From: Burkholderiaceae bacterium | Lineage (GTDB): Bacteria; Pseudomonadota; Gammaproteobacteria; Burkholderiales; Burkholderiaceae_C | Length of the DNA: 64,000 bases | Reading direction: 5' to 3' | NCBI GenBank assembly: GCA_030695205.1 | Contig: JAUYTN010000010.1 | Coordinates: 62,001 to 126,000 of the forward strand | Shown: positions 43,310-58,001 of the stretch, in pieces | How the letters are laid out: every line of letters begins with the position of its first letter | How positions within the stretch are numbered: position 1 is the stretch's first letter | Program-made: the position numbers and the translations under genes | The notes under the pieces: generated by a model | Seen by the model: only the letters and a program-made list of their open reading frames with translations | The model's database searches: none | What the model was told of the DNA's origin: nothing

Positions 43310-44560
43310 CTATCGGCTGGGCGGCAGGCCCGACCACAGCTCGTCAAGATCGGGAAACTTCCACTTGTCGGGGTCTTCCCGGCCAATGATTTTCTGGCGG
43401 CAGGTGGGCGATGCCAGGTTGATGGTCTCCGGCGGGATGCGTTGGCCGGAGCGCACCGAGAAAAACACCTTGACCATGGGCTTGAGCAGGGATTCGCTGG
43501 ACTGGTCGGTCACGACCGCGAGTTTTTGGTTGTCCAGCAGCACCAGCGAGCCGGTGGGGTAAATGCCCAGGCTGCTCACAAACGCCTGAAACACCTGGGG
43601 GTCGAAGTGCCCACTCACCCACGACGCCATTTGCTTGAGTGACTGCGCCGGGTCCCAGCCCTGCTTGTAGGGGCGGTTGGACGTGATGGCGTCGTACACG
43701 TCGCACACCGCCCCCATTTTGGCGATGCGGCTGATCTGCGCGTCCTTCAGGCCCTTGGGGTAGCCGGTACCGCTGGTTTTTTCGTGGTGGTGCAGGCAGA
43801 CGTCCAGCGCACCGGCGTCCTGGGTGCCGCTGGCGGTGAGGATGCGCCAGCCTTCCTGCGGATGGCGCTTGACCAGACCAAACTCCTCGTCGGTCAGCTT
43901 GCCGGGCTTGTTGAGCACATCCATGGGCACGGCCATTTTCCCCACGTCGTGCAGCAAGCCGGCGAGTCCGGCGCTGCGGGTGTCGGCGTCGTCGAGCTTG
44001 AGCTGGCGGGCCAGCGATACCATCAGCGCACACACCGCGACCGAGTGCATGTAGGTGTATTCATCGGCGGTTTTGAGTCGGGCCAGGCTGATGAGGGCCG
44101 TGCCGTTGCGCGACACCGAGTCGGAGATTTCCTGCACCACCTGGCGGGCGACGTGGGTATCTACCGAACGCCCCATGCGGGCCTCCTGGAACATGGACGT
44201 GACCGCGCTGGTGGCCTGGCGGCAAATGGCCGCTGCCCGTGCAAATTCTTTGCTGGACGACACCTTCTGTTGCACCGCGGCGGGTGGTGCATGGCGGTCG
44301 TACATCACCACATCGGCCATGGCCTCGGCGTCCGGTGTGGCCGACGGGTTGGCGGCGGCGCCAATGGGGCTGGCCACGTCCAGCCCGAGGCTGACGTCGA
44401 TGAGCACCTCGCGCACCTTGCTGGATAGGATTTTGTCCAGATCGGCAGGGTCGCTGACCACGAACTGCCCCCGCCAGAACGGATGGTCCATCCACGAGCC
44501 GCAAAACTCCTTGATGTGCATGCCCAGACGCACATCTTCGACCCGGATTTTTTTCAGCAT
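43310..44560 (-). CDS. HD-GYP domain cyclic-di-GMP phosphodiesterase
   Basis: 416 residues, cytoplasmic. N-terminal DUF3391-like region (KKIRVEDVRLGMHIKEFCGSW), then the HD-GYP domain with LAGLLHDVGKMAVP (HD pair, about 205) and HHHEKTSGTGYPKGL (GYP motif, about 258). All metal-binding residues expected for hydrolysis of c-di-GMP to GMP appear present. The open C terminus is about 80 residues. It opposes the diguanylate cyclases of this window. Divergent from the small membrane protein across 279 bp. Confidence 0.92.
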   Translation of the reverse strand: MLKKIRVEDVRLGMHIKEFCGSWMDHPFWRGQFVVSDPADLDKILSSKVREVLIDVSLGLDVASPIGAAANPSATPDAEAMADVVMYDRHAPPAAVQQKVSSSKEFARAAAICRQATSAVTSMFQEARMGRSVDTHVARQVVQEISDSVSRNGTALISLARLKTADEYTYMHSVAVCALMVSLARQLKLDDADTRSAGLAGLLHDVGKMAVPMDVLNKPGKLTDEEFGLVKRHPQEGWRILTASGTQDAGALDVCLHHHEKTSGTGYPKGLKDAQISRIAKMGAVCDVYDAITSNRPYKQGWDPAQSLKQMASWVSGHFDPQVFQAFVSSLGIYPTGSLVLLDNQKLAVVTDQSSESLLKPMVKVFFSVRSGQRIPPETINLASPTCRQKIIGREDPDKWKFPDLDELWSGLPPSR

Positions 44561-44785
44561 GTCAGGGCCCCTGCTGTGGTGGTGCAGTGGCGGTCCCGAT
44601 GGCCCAGCGGGTGGGGGAGCAAGCCCTCACAGGCCAACGCCTTGTCGGCGTGTGGGCCCGCAGCGATGGCAATCGAAACGTTCATGGCGGTATGGTGGGT
44701 GGCGTCCAAGCTGTGTTTGGACAAGTGTACGTGGACGTTGTGGTCCCGTGGCGCGGGCTCAGTGGGCGTGTGCGGTGCAAGGATT

Positions 44786-44797
44786 AGGGTAAACCCT
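44786..44797. promoter_or_regulatory. AGGGTAAACCCT palindrome
   Basis: Perfect AGGGT-AA-ACCCT dyad 43 bp upstream of the small membrane-protein gene and followed by an AT-rich stretch (TTATTATCC). It could be a regulator binding site; no regulator can be named. Confidence 0.4.
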
Positions 44798-44839
44798 TAT
44801 TATCCGACCCCTGTGTGTTGTAAAGCTGTGGAGTCCCTC

Positions 44840-45208
44840 ATGAAACTGTTTGCCTGGCCTGGTGGCCCCAAAGCCCCCGATGCAACAGTGGGTTCGTCCC
44901 CGCTGGCTGCGCCGGTGTGCCCCTCGACCTCGGTGGGTGCCGAGACTGTCCGCGGAATCACCCTGATGCTGGTGGCCGCCTGCCTGGCCACGGTGGTGCT
45001 GGTGACGCAGCGTGTGTTGCAAGGGTGGGTGGGCGACGACGTGTTCCTGACCTGGACGGTGACCTGGTGCGTCCTGCTGGGGGCCATGCAGTGGCTGCTG
45101 CGCTCGGCGGCGGGCTGGTCCCGCGCCAGTTTGCAGTGGCTCGACACCTGGGCCCAGCGCATCGCCCGCCAGCGGGCACAGCACCGCGCCGGTGCCACCG
45201 TGCGCTGA
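44840..45208 (+). CDS. Small membrane protein of unknown function
   Basis: 122 residues. Two hydrophobic segments (ITLMLVAACLATVVLVTQ and LTWTVTWCVLLGAMQWLL) flank a short loop, with a positively charged C terminus (RIARQRAQHRAG) likely in the cytoplasm. GGAG lies seven bases before the ATG. The palindrome AGGGTAAACCCT is upstream. Family not recognised. Confidence 0.75.
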   Translation: MKLFAWPGGPKAPDATVGSSPLAAPVCPSTSVGAETVRGITLMLVAACLATVVLVTQRVLQGWVGDDVFLTWTVTWCVLLGAMQWLLRSAAGWSRASLQWLDTWAQRIARQRAQHRAGATVR

Positions 45209-45243
45209 TTCAGTCACCCCGGCAGCCACGCCCCGAAACCCCG

Positions 45244-45269
45244 AAAAAAAACCACCCCTGGGGGGTGGT
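45244..45269 (-). terminator. Rho-independent terminator of pckG
   Basis: 8-bp stem ACCACCCC (45251-45258) with GGGGTGGT (45262-45269) and a run of at least seven T on the minus strand after it. It lies 78 bp beyond the pckG stop. Confidence 0.85.
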
Positions 45270-45346
45270 GGGATTCAGCCCAAAGGCTGGCTGGCCCACT
45301 GGCAGGGCGACCACAGAGTCGCTGCACCAGCGGGTCGGTCGACCTA

Positions 45347-47212
45347 TCAGGCATTCAGGCGGTCTTCAAGCCGCGCTTTGGTCTCCTCGAGCTCCTTGGG
45401 GAGGTGGTAGGCCAGCTGGTTGAAGAGTTCGGTGTGCAGCACCAACTCCTGCTGCCAGGCGGCTTTGTCGATGCTGGTCACGCTGTCAAACTGGGCCTGG
45501 CTGAAGTCCAGGCCGCTCCAGGTGATTTCGCCGTAGGTGGGGCTGGTGCCAAACATGGTTTCTGTACCGGCCACGCTGCCTTCCAGGCGGTCGATCATCC
45601 ACTTGAGCACACGCATGTTTTCGCCGTAGCCGGGCCAGACGAACTTGCCGTCTGCGCCCTTGCGGAACCAGTTCACGCAGTAGATGGCGGGCAGTTGTGC
45701 GCCGTCGGCCTGCAAGCGCTCGCCCATGGTGAGCCAATGCTGGAAGTAGTCGCTCATGTTGTAGCCGGTGAACGGCAGCATGGCGAAGGGGTCGCGGCGC
45801 ACCACGCCTTGGGCACCGAAGGCCGCAGCGGTGGTTTCGGAGCCCATGGTGGCGGCCATGTACACGCCTTCTACCCAGTTGCGGGCTTCGGTCACCAGCG
45901 GCACAGTGGTGGAGCGGCGGCCACCGAAGATGAAGGCGTCAATGGGCACACCGGCGGGATCGTCCCATGCGCTGTCCAGGGCCGGGTTGTTGGTGCTGGC
46001 CACGGTGAAGCGGGCATTGGGGTGGGCAGCCTTGGCGCCGGTTTCCTTGGCCAGCTCAGGCGTCCAGTCTTTGCCTTGCCAATCGATGGCGTGGGCGGGG
46101 GCCTCGCCCATGCCTTCCCACCACACGTCGCAGTCGTCGGTGAGCGCGACGTTGGTGAAGATGACGTCCTTGTCCAGGCTGGCCATGCAGTTGGGGTTGG
46201 TCAGGGTGTTGGTGCCAGGGGCCACACCAAAGTACCCAGCCTCGGGGTTGATGGCGAACAGGCGGGTCTTGCCGCTGGCGTCCTTGCGTGGCTTGATCCA
46301 GGCGATGTCGTCACCAATGGTGGTGACCTTCCAGCCATTGAGCGCTTGGGGCGGAATCAGCATGGCGAAGTTGGTTTTGCCACAGGCGCTGGGGAAGGCC
46401 GCTGCGACGTGGTACTTCTTGCCCTCGGGGTTGGTCACGCCCAGGATGAGCATGTGCTCGGCCAGCCAGCCCTGGTCGCGCCCCATGTTGGAGGCGATGC
46501 GCAGCGCAAAGCACTTTTTGCCCAGCAGTGCGTTGCCGCCGTAGCCGGAGCCGTAGCTCCAGATTTCGCGGGTTTCGGGGTAGTGGACGATGTACTTGAC
46601 CTTGGGGTTGCACGGCCAGGCCACGTCTGCCTGGCCTTGCGCCAGGGGTGCGCCCACGGTGTGTACGCAGGGTACAAAATCGCCGTCGGTGCCCAGCACG
46701 TCGAACACGGCCTTGCCCATGCGGGTCATGATTTTCATGTTGACCGCCACGTAAGGGCTGTCGGACAACTCGATGCCAATGTGGGCGATCGGGGAGCCCA
46801 GCGGGCCCATGCTGAACGGCACCACATACATGGTGCGCCCAGCCATGCAACCGTCAAACAGCGGCTGCAGCGTGGCGCGCATCTCGGCCGGGGCCATCCA
46901 GTTGTTGGTGGGGCCGGCGTTTTCTTTGTGTTCGGAGCAGATGTAGGTGCGGTCTTCCACGCGGGCCACGTCCGATGGGTCGGAACAGGCCAGGTAGGAG
47001 TTGGCGCGCTTGGCTGGGTTGAGGCGCTTCAGGGTGCCGCTGGCCACCATGCCCTCGCACAACTGGTCGTACTCGGTCTGGCTGCCGTCGCACCAGTGCA
47101 CCGCAGCGGGCTTGCACAGGGCCACCATATCGGCCACCCAGGCAATGAGCCGGGCGTTTTTGACATACGAAGGGGTGTTCAGGGTCAAGCCCTGCATCAC
47201 GGGTGCGTTCAT
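45347..47212 (-). CDS. pckG: Phosphoenolpyruvate carboxykinase (GTP)
   Basis: Converts oxaloacetate and GTP to PEP and CO2, the first committed step of gluconeogenesis. 621 residues, the usual length of the GTP-dependent class. Signature [17 protein letters not shown] holds the P-loop with the hyper-reactive Cys; [26 protein letters not shown] and [18 protein letters not shown] are also typical. The ATG at 47212 has GGAG upstream and was preferred to an in-frame start at 47287. A clear terminator follows. The 340-bp stretch upstream (47213-47560) holds no gene and no promoter I can call with confidence. Confidence 0.96.
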   Translation of the reverse strand: MNAPVMQGLTLNTPSYVKNARLIAWVADMVALCKPAAVHWCDGSQTEYDQLCEGMVASGTLKRLNPAKRANSYLACSDPSDVARVEDRTYICSEHKENAGPTNNWMAPAEMRATLQPLFDGCMAGRTMYVVPFSMGPLGSPIAHIGIELSDSPYVAVNMKIMTRMGKAVFDVLGTDGDFVPCVHTVGAPLAQGQADVAWPCNPKVKYIVHYPETREIWSYGSGYGGNALLGKKCFALRIASNMGRDQGWLAEHMLILGVTNPEGKKYHVAAAFPSACGKTNFAMLIPPQALNGWKVTTIGDDIAWIKPRKDASGKTRLFAINPEAGYFGVAPGTNTLTNPNCMASLDKDVIFTNVALTDDCDVWWEGMGEAPAHAIDWQGKDWTPELAKETGAKAAHPNARFTVASTNNPALDSAWDDPAGVPIDAFIFGGRRSTTVPLVTEARNWVEGVYMAATMGSETTAAAFGAQGVVRRDPFAMLPFTGYNMSDYFQHWLTMGERLQADGAQLPAIYCVNWFRKGADGKFVWPGYGENMRVLKWMIDRLEGSVAGTETMFGTSPTYGEITWSGLDFSQAQFDSVTSIDKAAWQQELVLHTELFNQLAYHLPKELEETKARLEDRLNA

Positions 47213-47560
47213 GGGACAGCTCCAAAGGTAAAAAAGAGGGATGTCGGAAAACGTCGCGGCCGTGCAATGCGGCGCGAGGGGGACCAATCGGTAGTCACGA
47301 GACGTTTTTCAACATCCCCCTGCGGGGCCTGCGGTGAGCGGGCTAGCGGGGGCAGCGTCTCGGTCGGCGCCCGGAGGCTGCGCAGCGGTGGGCTGGGTGC
47401 AGGTTGGAAGCCAGGTGGCAGAGGGGTATGGCCTGCTGCCTGGTCCCGTGTGTCGGCCAAGGAGACGTATTTTAAAAAGTCGGACCACCGGTTACTGGGT
47501 GGTTACATGCAAGAACGGCATAACGTCATGCAAATAAAGCGAAAGATGGGTGTGAAAAAA

Positions 47561-47613
47561 TATCAAACCATAGCTGGTTGTGCTTGTGCAGTAAGCGCAA
47601 AAGGCCAAAAACA
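47561..47613 (-). repeat. Dispersed AT-rich element, copy E
   Basis: On the minus strand it reads GGCCTTTTGCGCTTA, a variable stretch, then CCAGCTATGG. It lies between the pckG upstream region and the small membrane-protein gene. Confidence 0.8.
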
Positions 47614-47646
47614 TGCCAATTTCAACTGGACCGGCTGGCTGGACAC

Positions 47647-47670
47647 AAAAAAAGCCAGCAGGTGCTGGCT
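47647..47670 (-). terminator. Rho-independent terminator of the 47-residue gene
   Basis: AGCCAGCA/TGCTGGCT stem (47653-47670) followed on the minus strand by seven T residues, 24 bp after the small gene's stop. Confidence 0.85.
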
Positions 47671-47693
47671 TCTGGGGTGGGGTGTGTGCCGCT

Positions 47694-47837
47694 TCAGGCC
47701 ATGAACACGGCGATGAAGGCCAGCAGAAAAATCAACACCGCGCCAGCCACTGGCAGCACCACCGGCATGTAGCCCACGATGGACTCGACCACATCGGGCG
47801 GCTGTTGGGTGTCGGTACTTGGGGTGGGGTGTGCCAT
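47694..47837 (-). CDS. 47-residue membrane protein
   Basis: Reads MAHPTPSTDTQQPPD, then an amphipathic stretch and one membrane helix (VLPVAGAVLIFLLAFIAVF). AGGAGA lies four bases before the ATG and a good terminator follows, so it looks like a real gene with its own signals. It is on the same strand as threonine ammonia-lyase, 81 bp downstream of it. Function unknown; single-helix proteins of this size often regulate a larger membrane partner. Confidence 0.7.
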   Translation of the reverse strand: MAHPTPSTDTQQPPDVVESIVGYMPVVLPVAGAVLIFLLAFIAVFMA

Positions 47838-47918
47838 GGGAGTCTCCTGTGCGGTGGGGTCTGTGAAGCTTTGACTTTTGTCAATTTTAGGGCAAGCCCG
47901 GTGCGCGCAGCGGGGGCC

Positions 47919-49124
47919 TCAGCACAGTTCGCTGTCAAAGCCGTTGGTGCGCAGGTGCTGCAGCACCTGTTGGATGTGCTCGGGCCCACGGGTTTGCAGC
48001 ACCAGTTCGATCTCCACATTCTGTGCCGCCAACAAGGTGAACGCGCGCTGGTGGTGCACCTCGTTGACATTGGCCCCCGCATCGGCCACGGTGGCTGCGA
48101 TGCGGGCGAGCGAACCGGGTACATCGCGGGTGCTGACGCGCAGCCTGGCCAGGCGGCCTGCCCTGACCATGCCCCGCTCGATGATGGAGGCCAGCAGCAG
48201 CGGGTCTATGTTGCCGCCGCACAGCACCAGGCCGACTTTTTGGCCCCGAAACCGCTCGGGGTGGCGCAGCAGCGCGGCCAAGCCGGCGGCCCCGGCCCCT
48301 TCGACCAGGGTTTTTTCGATTTCCAGCAGCATCACGATGGCCTGCTCGATGTCGCCCTCGTCCACCAGCAGCCAGTCGTCCACCCGCAGGCGGGCCACGT
48401 CCTGGGGAATGCGCCCTGGCGTGCCCACGGCGATGCCCTCGGCGATGGAGTTCAGGGCATCGGTGGCGTGCTGGCTGCCGGTCATGGCATTGACCATGGC
48501 CGGAAAGCGCTGCGTCTGTACCCCCGTGATCCGGATGCCGGGTTGCATGGCCTTGGCCGCGGTGGCAATGCCTGCAATGAGGCCGCCGCCACCCACCGAG
48601 ATGACCAGGTGCTCCAAGTCGGGCACCGCCTGCAGCATCTCCAGCCCGACGGTGCCTTGTCCCGCGACGATGGCGGCATCGTCATAGGGGTGGACAAACG
48701 TCAACCCGTCGCGCTCGGCCAGGTGGTGGGCATGCTGGCGGGCCTCGTCCAGGCTCTGGCCGTGCAGCACCACCTCGGCCCCGAAGCCCCGGGTGCGCTC
48801 GATCTTGATGCCGGGGGTAAACACCGGCATCACGATCACCGCCCTCATGCCCAGGCGCTGTGCGTGGTAGGCCACGCCCTGTGCGTGGTTGCCCGCCGAC
48901 ATGGCCACCACCCCCCGCACCGGCGGGTGTACCAGGGCGAGCTGGGTCAGCATGTTGCACGCGCCGCGCTCTTTGAACGACGCGGTGTACTGCAGGTTCT
49001 CGAACTTCAGAAACACCTGCGCGCCTGTGAGTTGCGAGAGCGTCTTGGACTCGACGCACGGTGTCTCAAGCACCTGGCCCTGCAGGCGTTGGGCGGCTTG
49101 TTGGATATCGGCAAATTCAATCAT
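47919..49124 (-). CDS. Threonine ammonia-lyase with ACT domain
   Basis: PLP enzyme converting threonine (or serine) to 2-oxobutyrate and ammonia. 401 residues. PLP-Lys in ASFKERGACNML, GNHAQGVAYHAQRLG and the glycine loop SVGGGGLIAGIATA are present. A C-terminal ACT domain (about residues 325-401: RVSTRDVPGSLARIAATVAD) distinguishes it from the biosynthetic IlvA with two regulatory modules. It is therefore closer to the catabolic/TdcB-like or ilvA2 type. The start MIEFADIQQAAQRL at 49124 was chosen over a longer frame. Confidence 0.9.
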   Translation of the reverse strand: MIEFADIQQAAQRLQGQVLETPCVESKTLSQLTGAQVFLKFENLQYTASFKERGACNMLTQLALVHPPVRGVVAMSAGNHAQGVAYHAQRLGMRAVIVMPVFTPGIKIERTRGFGAEVVLHGQSLDEARQHAHHLAERDGLTFVHPYDDAAIVAGQGTVGLEMLQAVPDLEHLVISVGGGGLIAGIATAAKAMQPGIRITGVQTQRFPAMVNAMTGSQHATDALNSIAEGIAVGTPGRIPQDVARLRVDDWLLVDEGDIEQAIVMLLEIEKTLVEGAGAAGLAALLRHPERFRGQKVGLVLCGGNIDPLLLASIIERGMVRAGRLARLRVSTRDVPGSLARIAATVADAGANVNEVHHQRAFTLLAAQNVEIELVLQTRGPEHIQQVLQHLRTNGFDSELC

Positions 49125-49213
49125 GGGCGCATTGTCGTGGCACACAAGGCCCTGCGGTATGCTGGCAATCCCGGGCCTGCTGGCCCGACCGAGTACCCTG
49201 GCGGACTACCAAC

Positions 49214-53097
<3,884 letters not shown>

Positions 53098-53111
53098 TTC
53101 GCAGGAACTAC

Positions 53112-53167
53112 CTGATAGCAAACTATTCAACTCAATCAAGCGATAAAGCCTGTTTTTGTATGAAATT
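53112..53167 (-). repeat. Dispersed AT-rich element, copy H
   Basis: On the minus strand: AAAAACAGGCTTTATCGCTTG, a variable stretch, then GAATAGTTTGCTATC. It fills most of the gap between the rhodanese stop and the recQ start. Confidence 0.85.
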
Positions 53168-53559
53168 CACATCTGTTCCCAGGGCAGCCCGTCCGCCCGC
53201 CAGCCGCTGATGCTGGAGCGGTGGAAGCGGTCGTTGAGTTCCCCCTCGAAGCCGTGCAGCACATTGACCACATGGCTGAACCCGGCGGCTTCCAGGGCCG
53301 TGCCGGCATCCACCGTGCGCTTGCCGCTGCGGCAAATCAGCACCACGGTGCGGTCTTTGTGGCCCGCCTCTCGCTCGACCGCCGCGGCAAAGGCGGCGGG
53401 GTCGGGGGTGAGGTCGGGGTACTCGTACCAGGGAATGTTCTCCACCCCCGGTGGGCGGCCCACGTAGAGCGACTCGATCTCCATGCGCACATCGACAAAC
53501 AGCGCATCGGGCTGTTGCTGGAGCAAGGCCCAGGCCTCTTTGGGGGTCAGGTGTTTCAT
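53167..53559 (-). CDS. Rhodanese-like sulfurtransferase
   Basis: Single-domain rhodanese, 130 residues. The catalytic loop VVLICRSGKRTVDAG has the active Cys with a six-residue loop (CRSGKR) typical of thiosulfate sulfurtransferases. DALFVDVRMEIESLYVG and GFEGELNDR are also family-like. Start MKHLTPKEAW at 53559. It is upstream of recQ on the same strand, separated by the repeat. Confidence 0.88.
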   Translation of the reverse strand: MKHLTPKEAWALLQQQPDALFVDVRMEIESLYVGRPPGVENIPWYEYPDLTPDPAAFAAAVEREAGHKDRTVVLICRSGKRTVDAGTALEAAGFSHVVNVLHGFEGELNDRFHRSSISGWRADGLPWEQM

Positions 53560-53696
53560 GGGGGGGTATTGTCGGGCATGGGTGTTTTCCCGCTGGGGTG
53601 CCAAATACCGTGGGTGCCCGCCGTTGCGGGCTTGGGCTTGGGGTAAGCTTTTCACCACGTTCCCCCACTTGTTCCTTGATACCAGGAGGTTGATGT

Positions 53697-54125
53697 ATGA
53701 AACCCGTTTCCGTTTTGTTGGCCAGGCAGGCGGTGCCCGTGTGCCGCATCAGGCCCGATGACACCGTGTTCAGTGCCCTGCAGCTGCTGGCCCAGCACGA
53801 GGTGGGCGCGCTGGTGGTCATGGAGGGCGACAAGCTGGTGGGCGTGATATCCGAGCGGGACTACACCCGCAAGGTCGCCTTGCAAGGCAAAAACTCCAAA
53901 GACACCCAGGTGGACAGCATCATGACCCGCAACGTCATGGTGGTCAGCCCCAGCACCGGCACCCGGGTGTGCATGGCCATCATGCGCGAGAAAAAAATCC
54001 GGCACCTGCCGGTGGTGGACGAAGGGCGTGTGGTGGGCATGATCTCCATCCGCGACATTCTGGACGACCTCCTTGAGGAACACGAGTTCACCATTGCGCA
54101 GCTGGAGTCCTACATCGCCTCCTGA
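53697..54125 (+). CDS. Two-CBS-domain protein
   Basis: 142 residues with two CBS motifs: VGVISERDYTRKVALQGKNS at about 46-65 and VVGMISIRDILDDLLEE at about 110-126, after IMTRNVMVVSPSTG. CBS pairs bind adenosine nucleotides and sense energy state. The AGGAGG ribosome site lies seven bases before the ATG. Stand-alone protein; the partner is unknown. Confidence 0.88.
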   Translation: MKPVSVLLARQAVPVCRIRPDDTVFSALQLLAQHEVGALVVMEGDKLVGVISERDYTRKVALQGKNSKDTQVDSIMTRNVMVVSPSTGTRVCMAIMREKKIRHLPVVDEGRVVGMISIRDILDDLLEEHEFTIAQLESYIAS

Positions 54126-54189
54126 GCGGGGGCAGCCCCTGTCTCGGGGTTGACTGCGGTGGGGCAAACACGGGCTGGTTTTGGGGTGA

Positions 54190-56358
<2,169 letters not shown>

Positions 56359-56385
56359 GAGGTTTTGGGGTCGTTTTTTGCTGGG

Positions 56386-57894
56386 TCAGTCTGCACCCAT
56401 GTCGGCTGCAATCAGCCTGAACTGCTCCAACGCAGCCTGCAGGTCTTCCACAATTTCCTGGGCAATCACGCCCGGCGGCGGCAAGTTGTCGCTGTCGGCC
56501 AAGGACTCGTCTTTCAGCCAGAAGATGTCCAGGCTGGCTTTGTCGCGGGCCAACAGCTCTGCATGGCTGTAGGCGCGCCAGCGGCCTTCAGGGCCGGAGC
56601 CTTTGGCGGCGTCCGCTTCGGCTGACCAAGTGGGCTGGCGCTGGTGGCGGTTGCCTGCCTTGTACAGGTCCACAAACTCGGCAAGGTCTTCCTTGCGCAG
56701 CGGGTTGGTCTTCAGGGTGAAGTGCTGGTTGGTGCGCAGGTCGTAAATCCACAGCTGCGTGGTCCACGGGGTTTCGCTGGCGGGGCGCTTCTCAAAAAAC
56801 AGCACATTGGCCTTCACGCCCTGTGCGTAAAACAGGCCGGTGGGCAGGCGCAGCAGGGTGTGCACATCGCACTCGTGCAGCAGCTTTTTGCGAATGGTTT
56901 CGCCCGCGCCGCCTTCAAACAGCACGTTGTCGGGCAGCACCACCGCCGCGCGGCCATGGGTTTTGAGCAGCGTTTTGATGTGCTGCACAAAGTTGAGCTG
57001 TTTGTTGCTGGTGGTGGCCCAAAAGTCGTCGCGCTCAATGGTGTCTTTTTCTGTGCTGGTGCGCCCGTCTTCCCCCACGATGACCGTGCTGCTTTTTTTG
57101 CCAAACGGCGGGTTGGCCAGCACTACGTCAAACCGCTGGCCGGGGTCTGCCACCAGCGCATCGCCCACCACCACCGGCACCGCCTTTTCAGAGCCAATGC
57201 CGTGCAGCAGCAGGTTCATGGCCGCCAGCCGCGCCGTGCTTTGCACCAGCTCGTAACCGGTAAAAGCCCGCTCTTTCAGGTGTTTGAGCTGCTCGCGCGT
57301 CAGGTTTTTGTGGTGTGCCACCACATGGTCGTGCGCGGCAAACAAAAAGCCCGCCGTGCCACAGGCTGGGTCGCACACGGTGTCGCCCGGTTGCGGGGCC
57401 ATGCAGTCCACCATGGCAGCAATCAGGGCGCGGGGTGTGAAGTATTGGCCTGCGCCGCTCTTGGTGTCTTGCGCGTTTTTCTCAAGCAGGCCCTCGTAGG
57501 CGTCGCCCTTCACGTCGGCACCCAGAATGGTCCAGTTTTCGGCGTTGATCAGGTCCACCACCAGGCGGCGCAGCTTGGCCGGGTCTTGAAACTTGTTTTG
57601 TGCCTTGCCAAAAATCAGCCCCAGCGTGCCGCGCTCCTGGCCCAGGCGCTCCAGCATGTGGCGGTAGTGGTCAAACAGCTCATCGCCATCGCGCTGCAGC
57701 AGCGTGGGCCAGGCATAGGCGGCGGGCACGATGCTGGGCTGGTTGTAAGGCGGCTGGCTGCGCTCGTCGGCCATTTTCAGGAACAGCAGGTAAGTCAGCT
57801 GCTCCACATAGTCGCCATAGCTCATGCCGTCGTCGCGCAGCACGTTGCAGTAGTTCCAGAGCTTCTGGACCAAGGAGTTGGTGGTGGTGTTCAT
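56386..57894 (-). CDS. hsdM: Type I restriction-modification methyltransferase subunit HsdM
   Basis: N6-adenine DNA methyltransferase that methylates host DNA with HsdS. 502 residues. N-terminal HsdM_N helix bundle (LWNYCNVLRDDGMSYGDYVE), SAM motif I VCDPACGTAGFLFAAHDHVV, GAGQYFTPRALIAAMVDCM and the catalytic NPPF in VVLANPPFGKKS. It is the last gene of the locus in transcription order. hsdS lies about 6 kb upstream, with four other genes between them. Unusual promoter-proximal repeats lie before its ATG. Confidence 0.93.
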   Translation of the reverse strand: MNTTTNSLVQKLWNYCNVLRDDGMSYGDYVEQLTYLLFLKMADERSQPPYNQPSIVPAAYAWPTLLQRDGDELFDHYRHMLERLGQERGTLGLIFGKAQNKFQDPAKLRRLVVDLINAENWTILGADVKGDAYEGLLEKNAQDTKSGAGQYFTPRALIAAMVDCMAPQPGDTVCDPACGTAGFLFAAHDHVVAHHKNLTREQLKHLKERAFTGYELVQSTARLAAMNLLLHGIGSEKAVPVVVGDALVADPGQRFDVVLANPPFGKKSSTVIVGEDGRTSTEKDTIERDDFWATTSNKQLNFVQHIKTLLKTHGRAAVVLPDNVLFEGGAGETIRKKLLHECDVHTLLRLPTGLFYAQGVKANVLFFEKRPASETPWTTQLWIYDLRTNQHFTLKTNPLRKEDLAEFVDLYKAGNRHQRQPTWSAEADAAKGSGPEGRWRAYSHAELLARDKASLDIFWLKDESLADSDNLPPPGVIAQEIVEDLQAALEQFRLIAADMGAD

Positions 57895-57902
57895 GTGGGT
57901 TT

Positions 57903-57948
57903 ATGCAATTTGCATATGGCAGATGCGGGGCATTTGCTATTCGCGAAT
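57903..57948. promoter_or_regulatory. Two palindromes just upstream of hsdM
   Basis: ATGCAA-T-TTGCAT at 57903-57915 (8 bp before the hsdM ATG, which starts at 57894 on the minus strand) and ATTCGCGAAT at 57939-57948. Placement suggests operators controlling hsdM; not proven. Confidence 0.4.
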
Positions 57949-57951
57949 CAC

Positions 57952-58001
57952 GAATAAGAGGGAATAAGAGGAAATAAGAGGGAATGAAAGGGAATAAGAG
58001 G
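57952..58001. repeat. Five tandem 10-bp repeats upstream of hsdM
   Basis: Units of GAATAAGAGG: three exact copies and two variants (AAATAAGAGG, GAATGAAAGG), running from 57 bp before hsdM to the stop of the AlbA/ATPase gene. Variable-number repeats in a promoter region can cause phase variation. Confidence 0.85.

Noticed and set aside
45404..47704. A 766-codon plus-strand frame opposite pckG
   Set aside because: The translation is rich in Val, Gly and His with no motif; pckG on the minus strand is unmistakable.
53098..53139. N-terminal extension of RecQ starting at 53139
   Set aside because: The extra residues come from repeat copy H, and the conserved helicase start fits the later ATG.
57952..58001. 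Ten-bp repeats as CRISPR
   Set aside because: Direct adjacent units without spacers.
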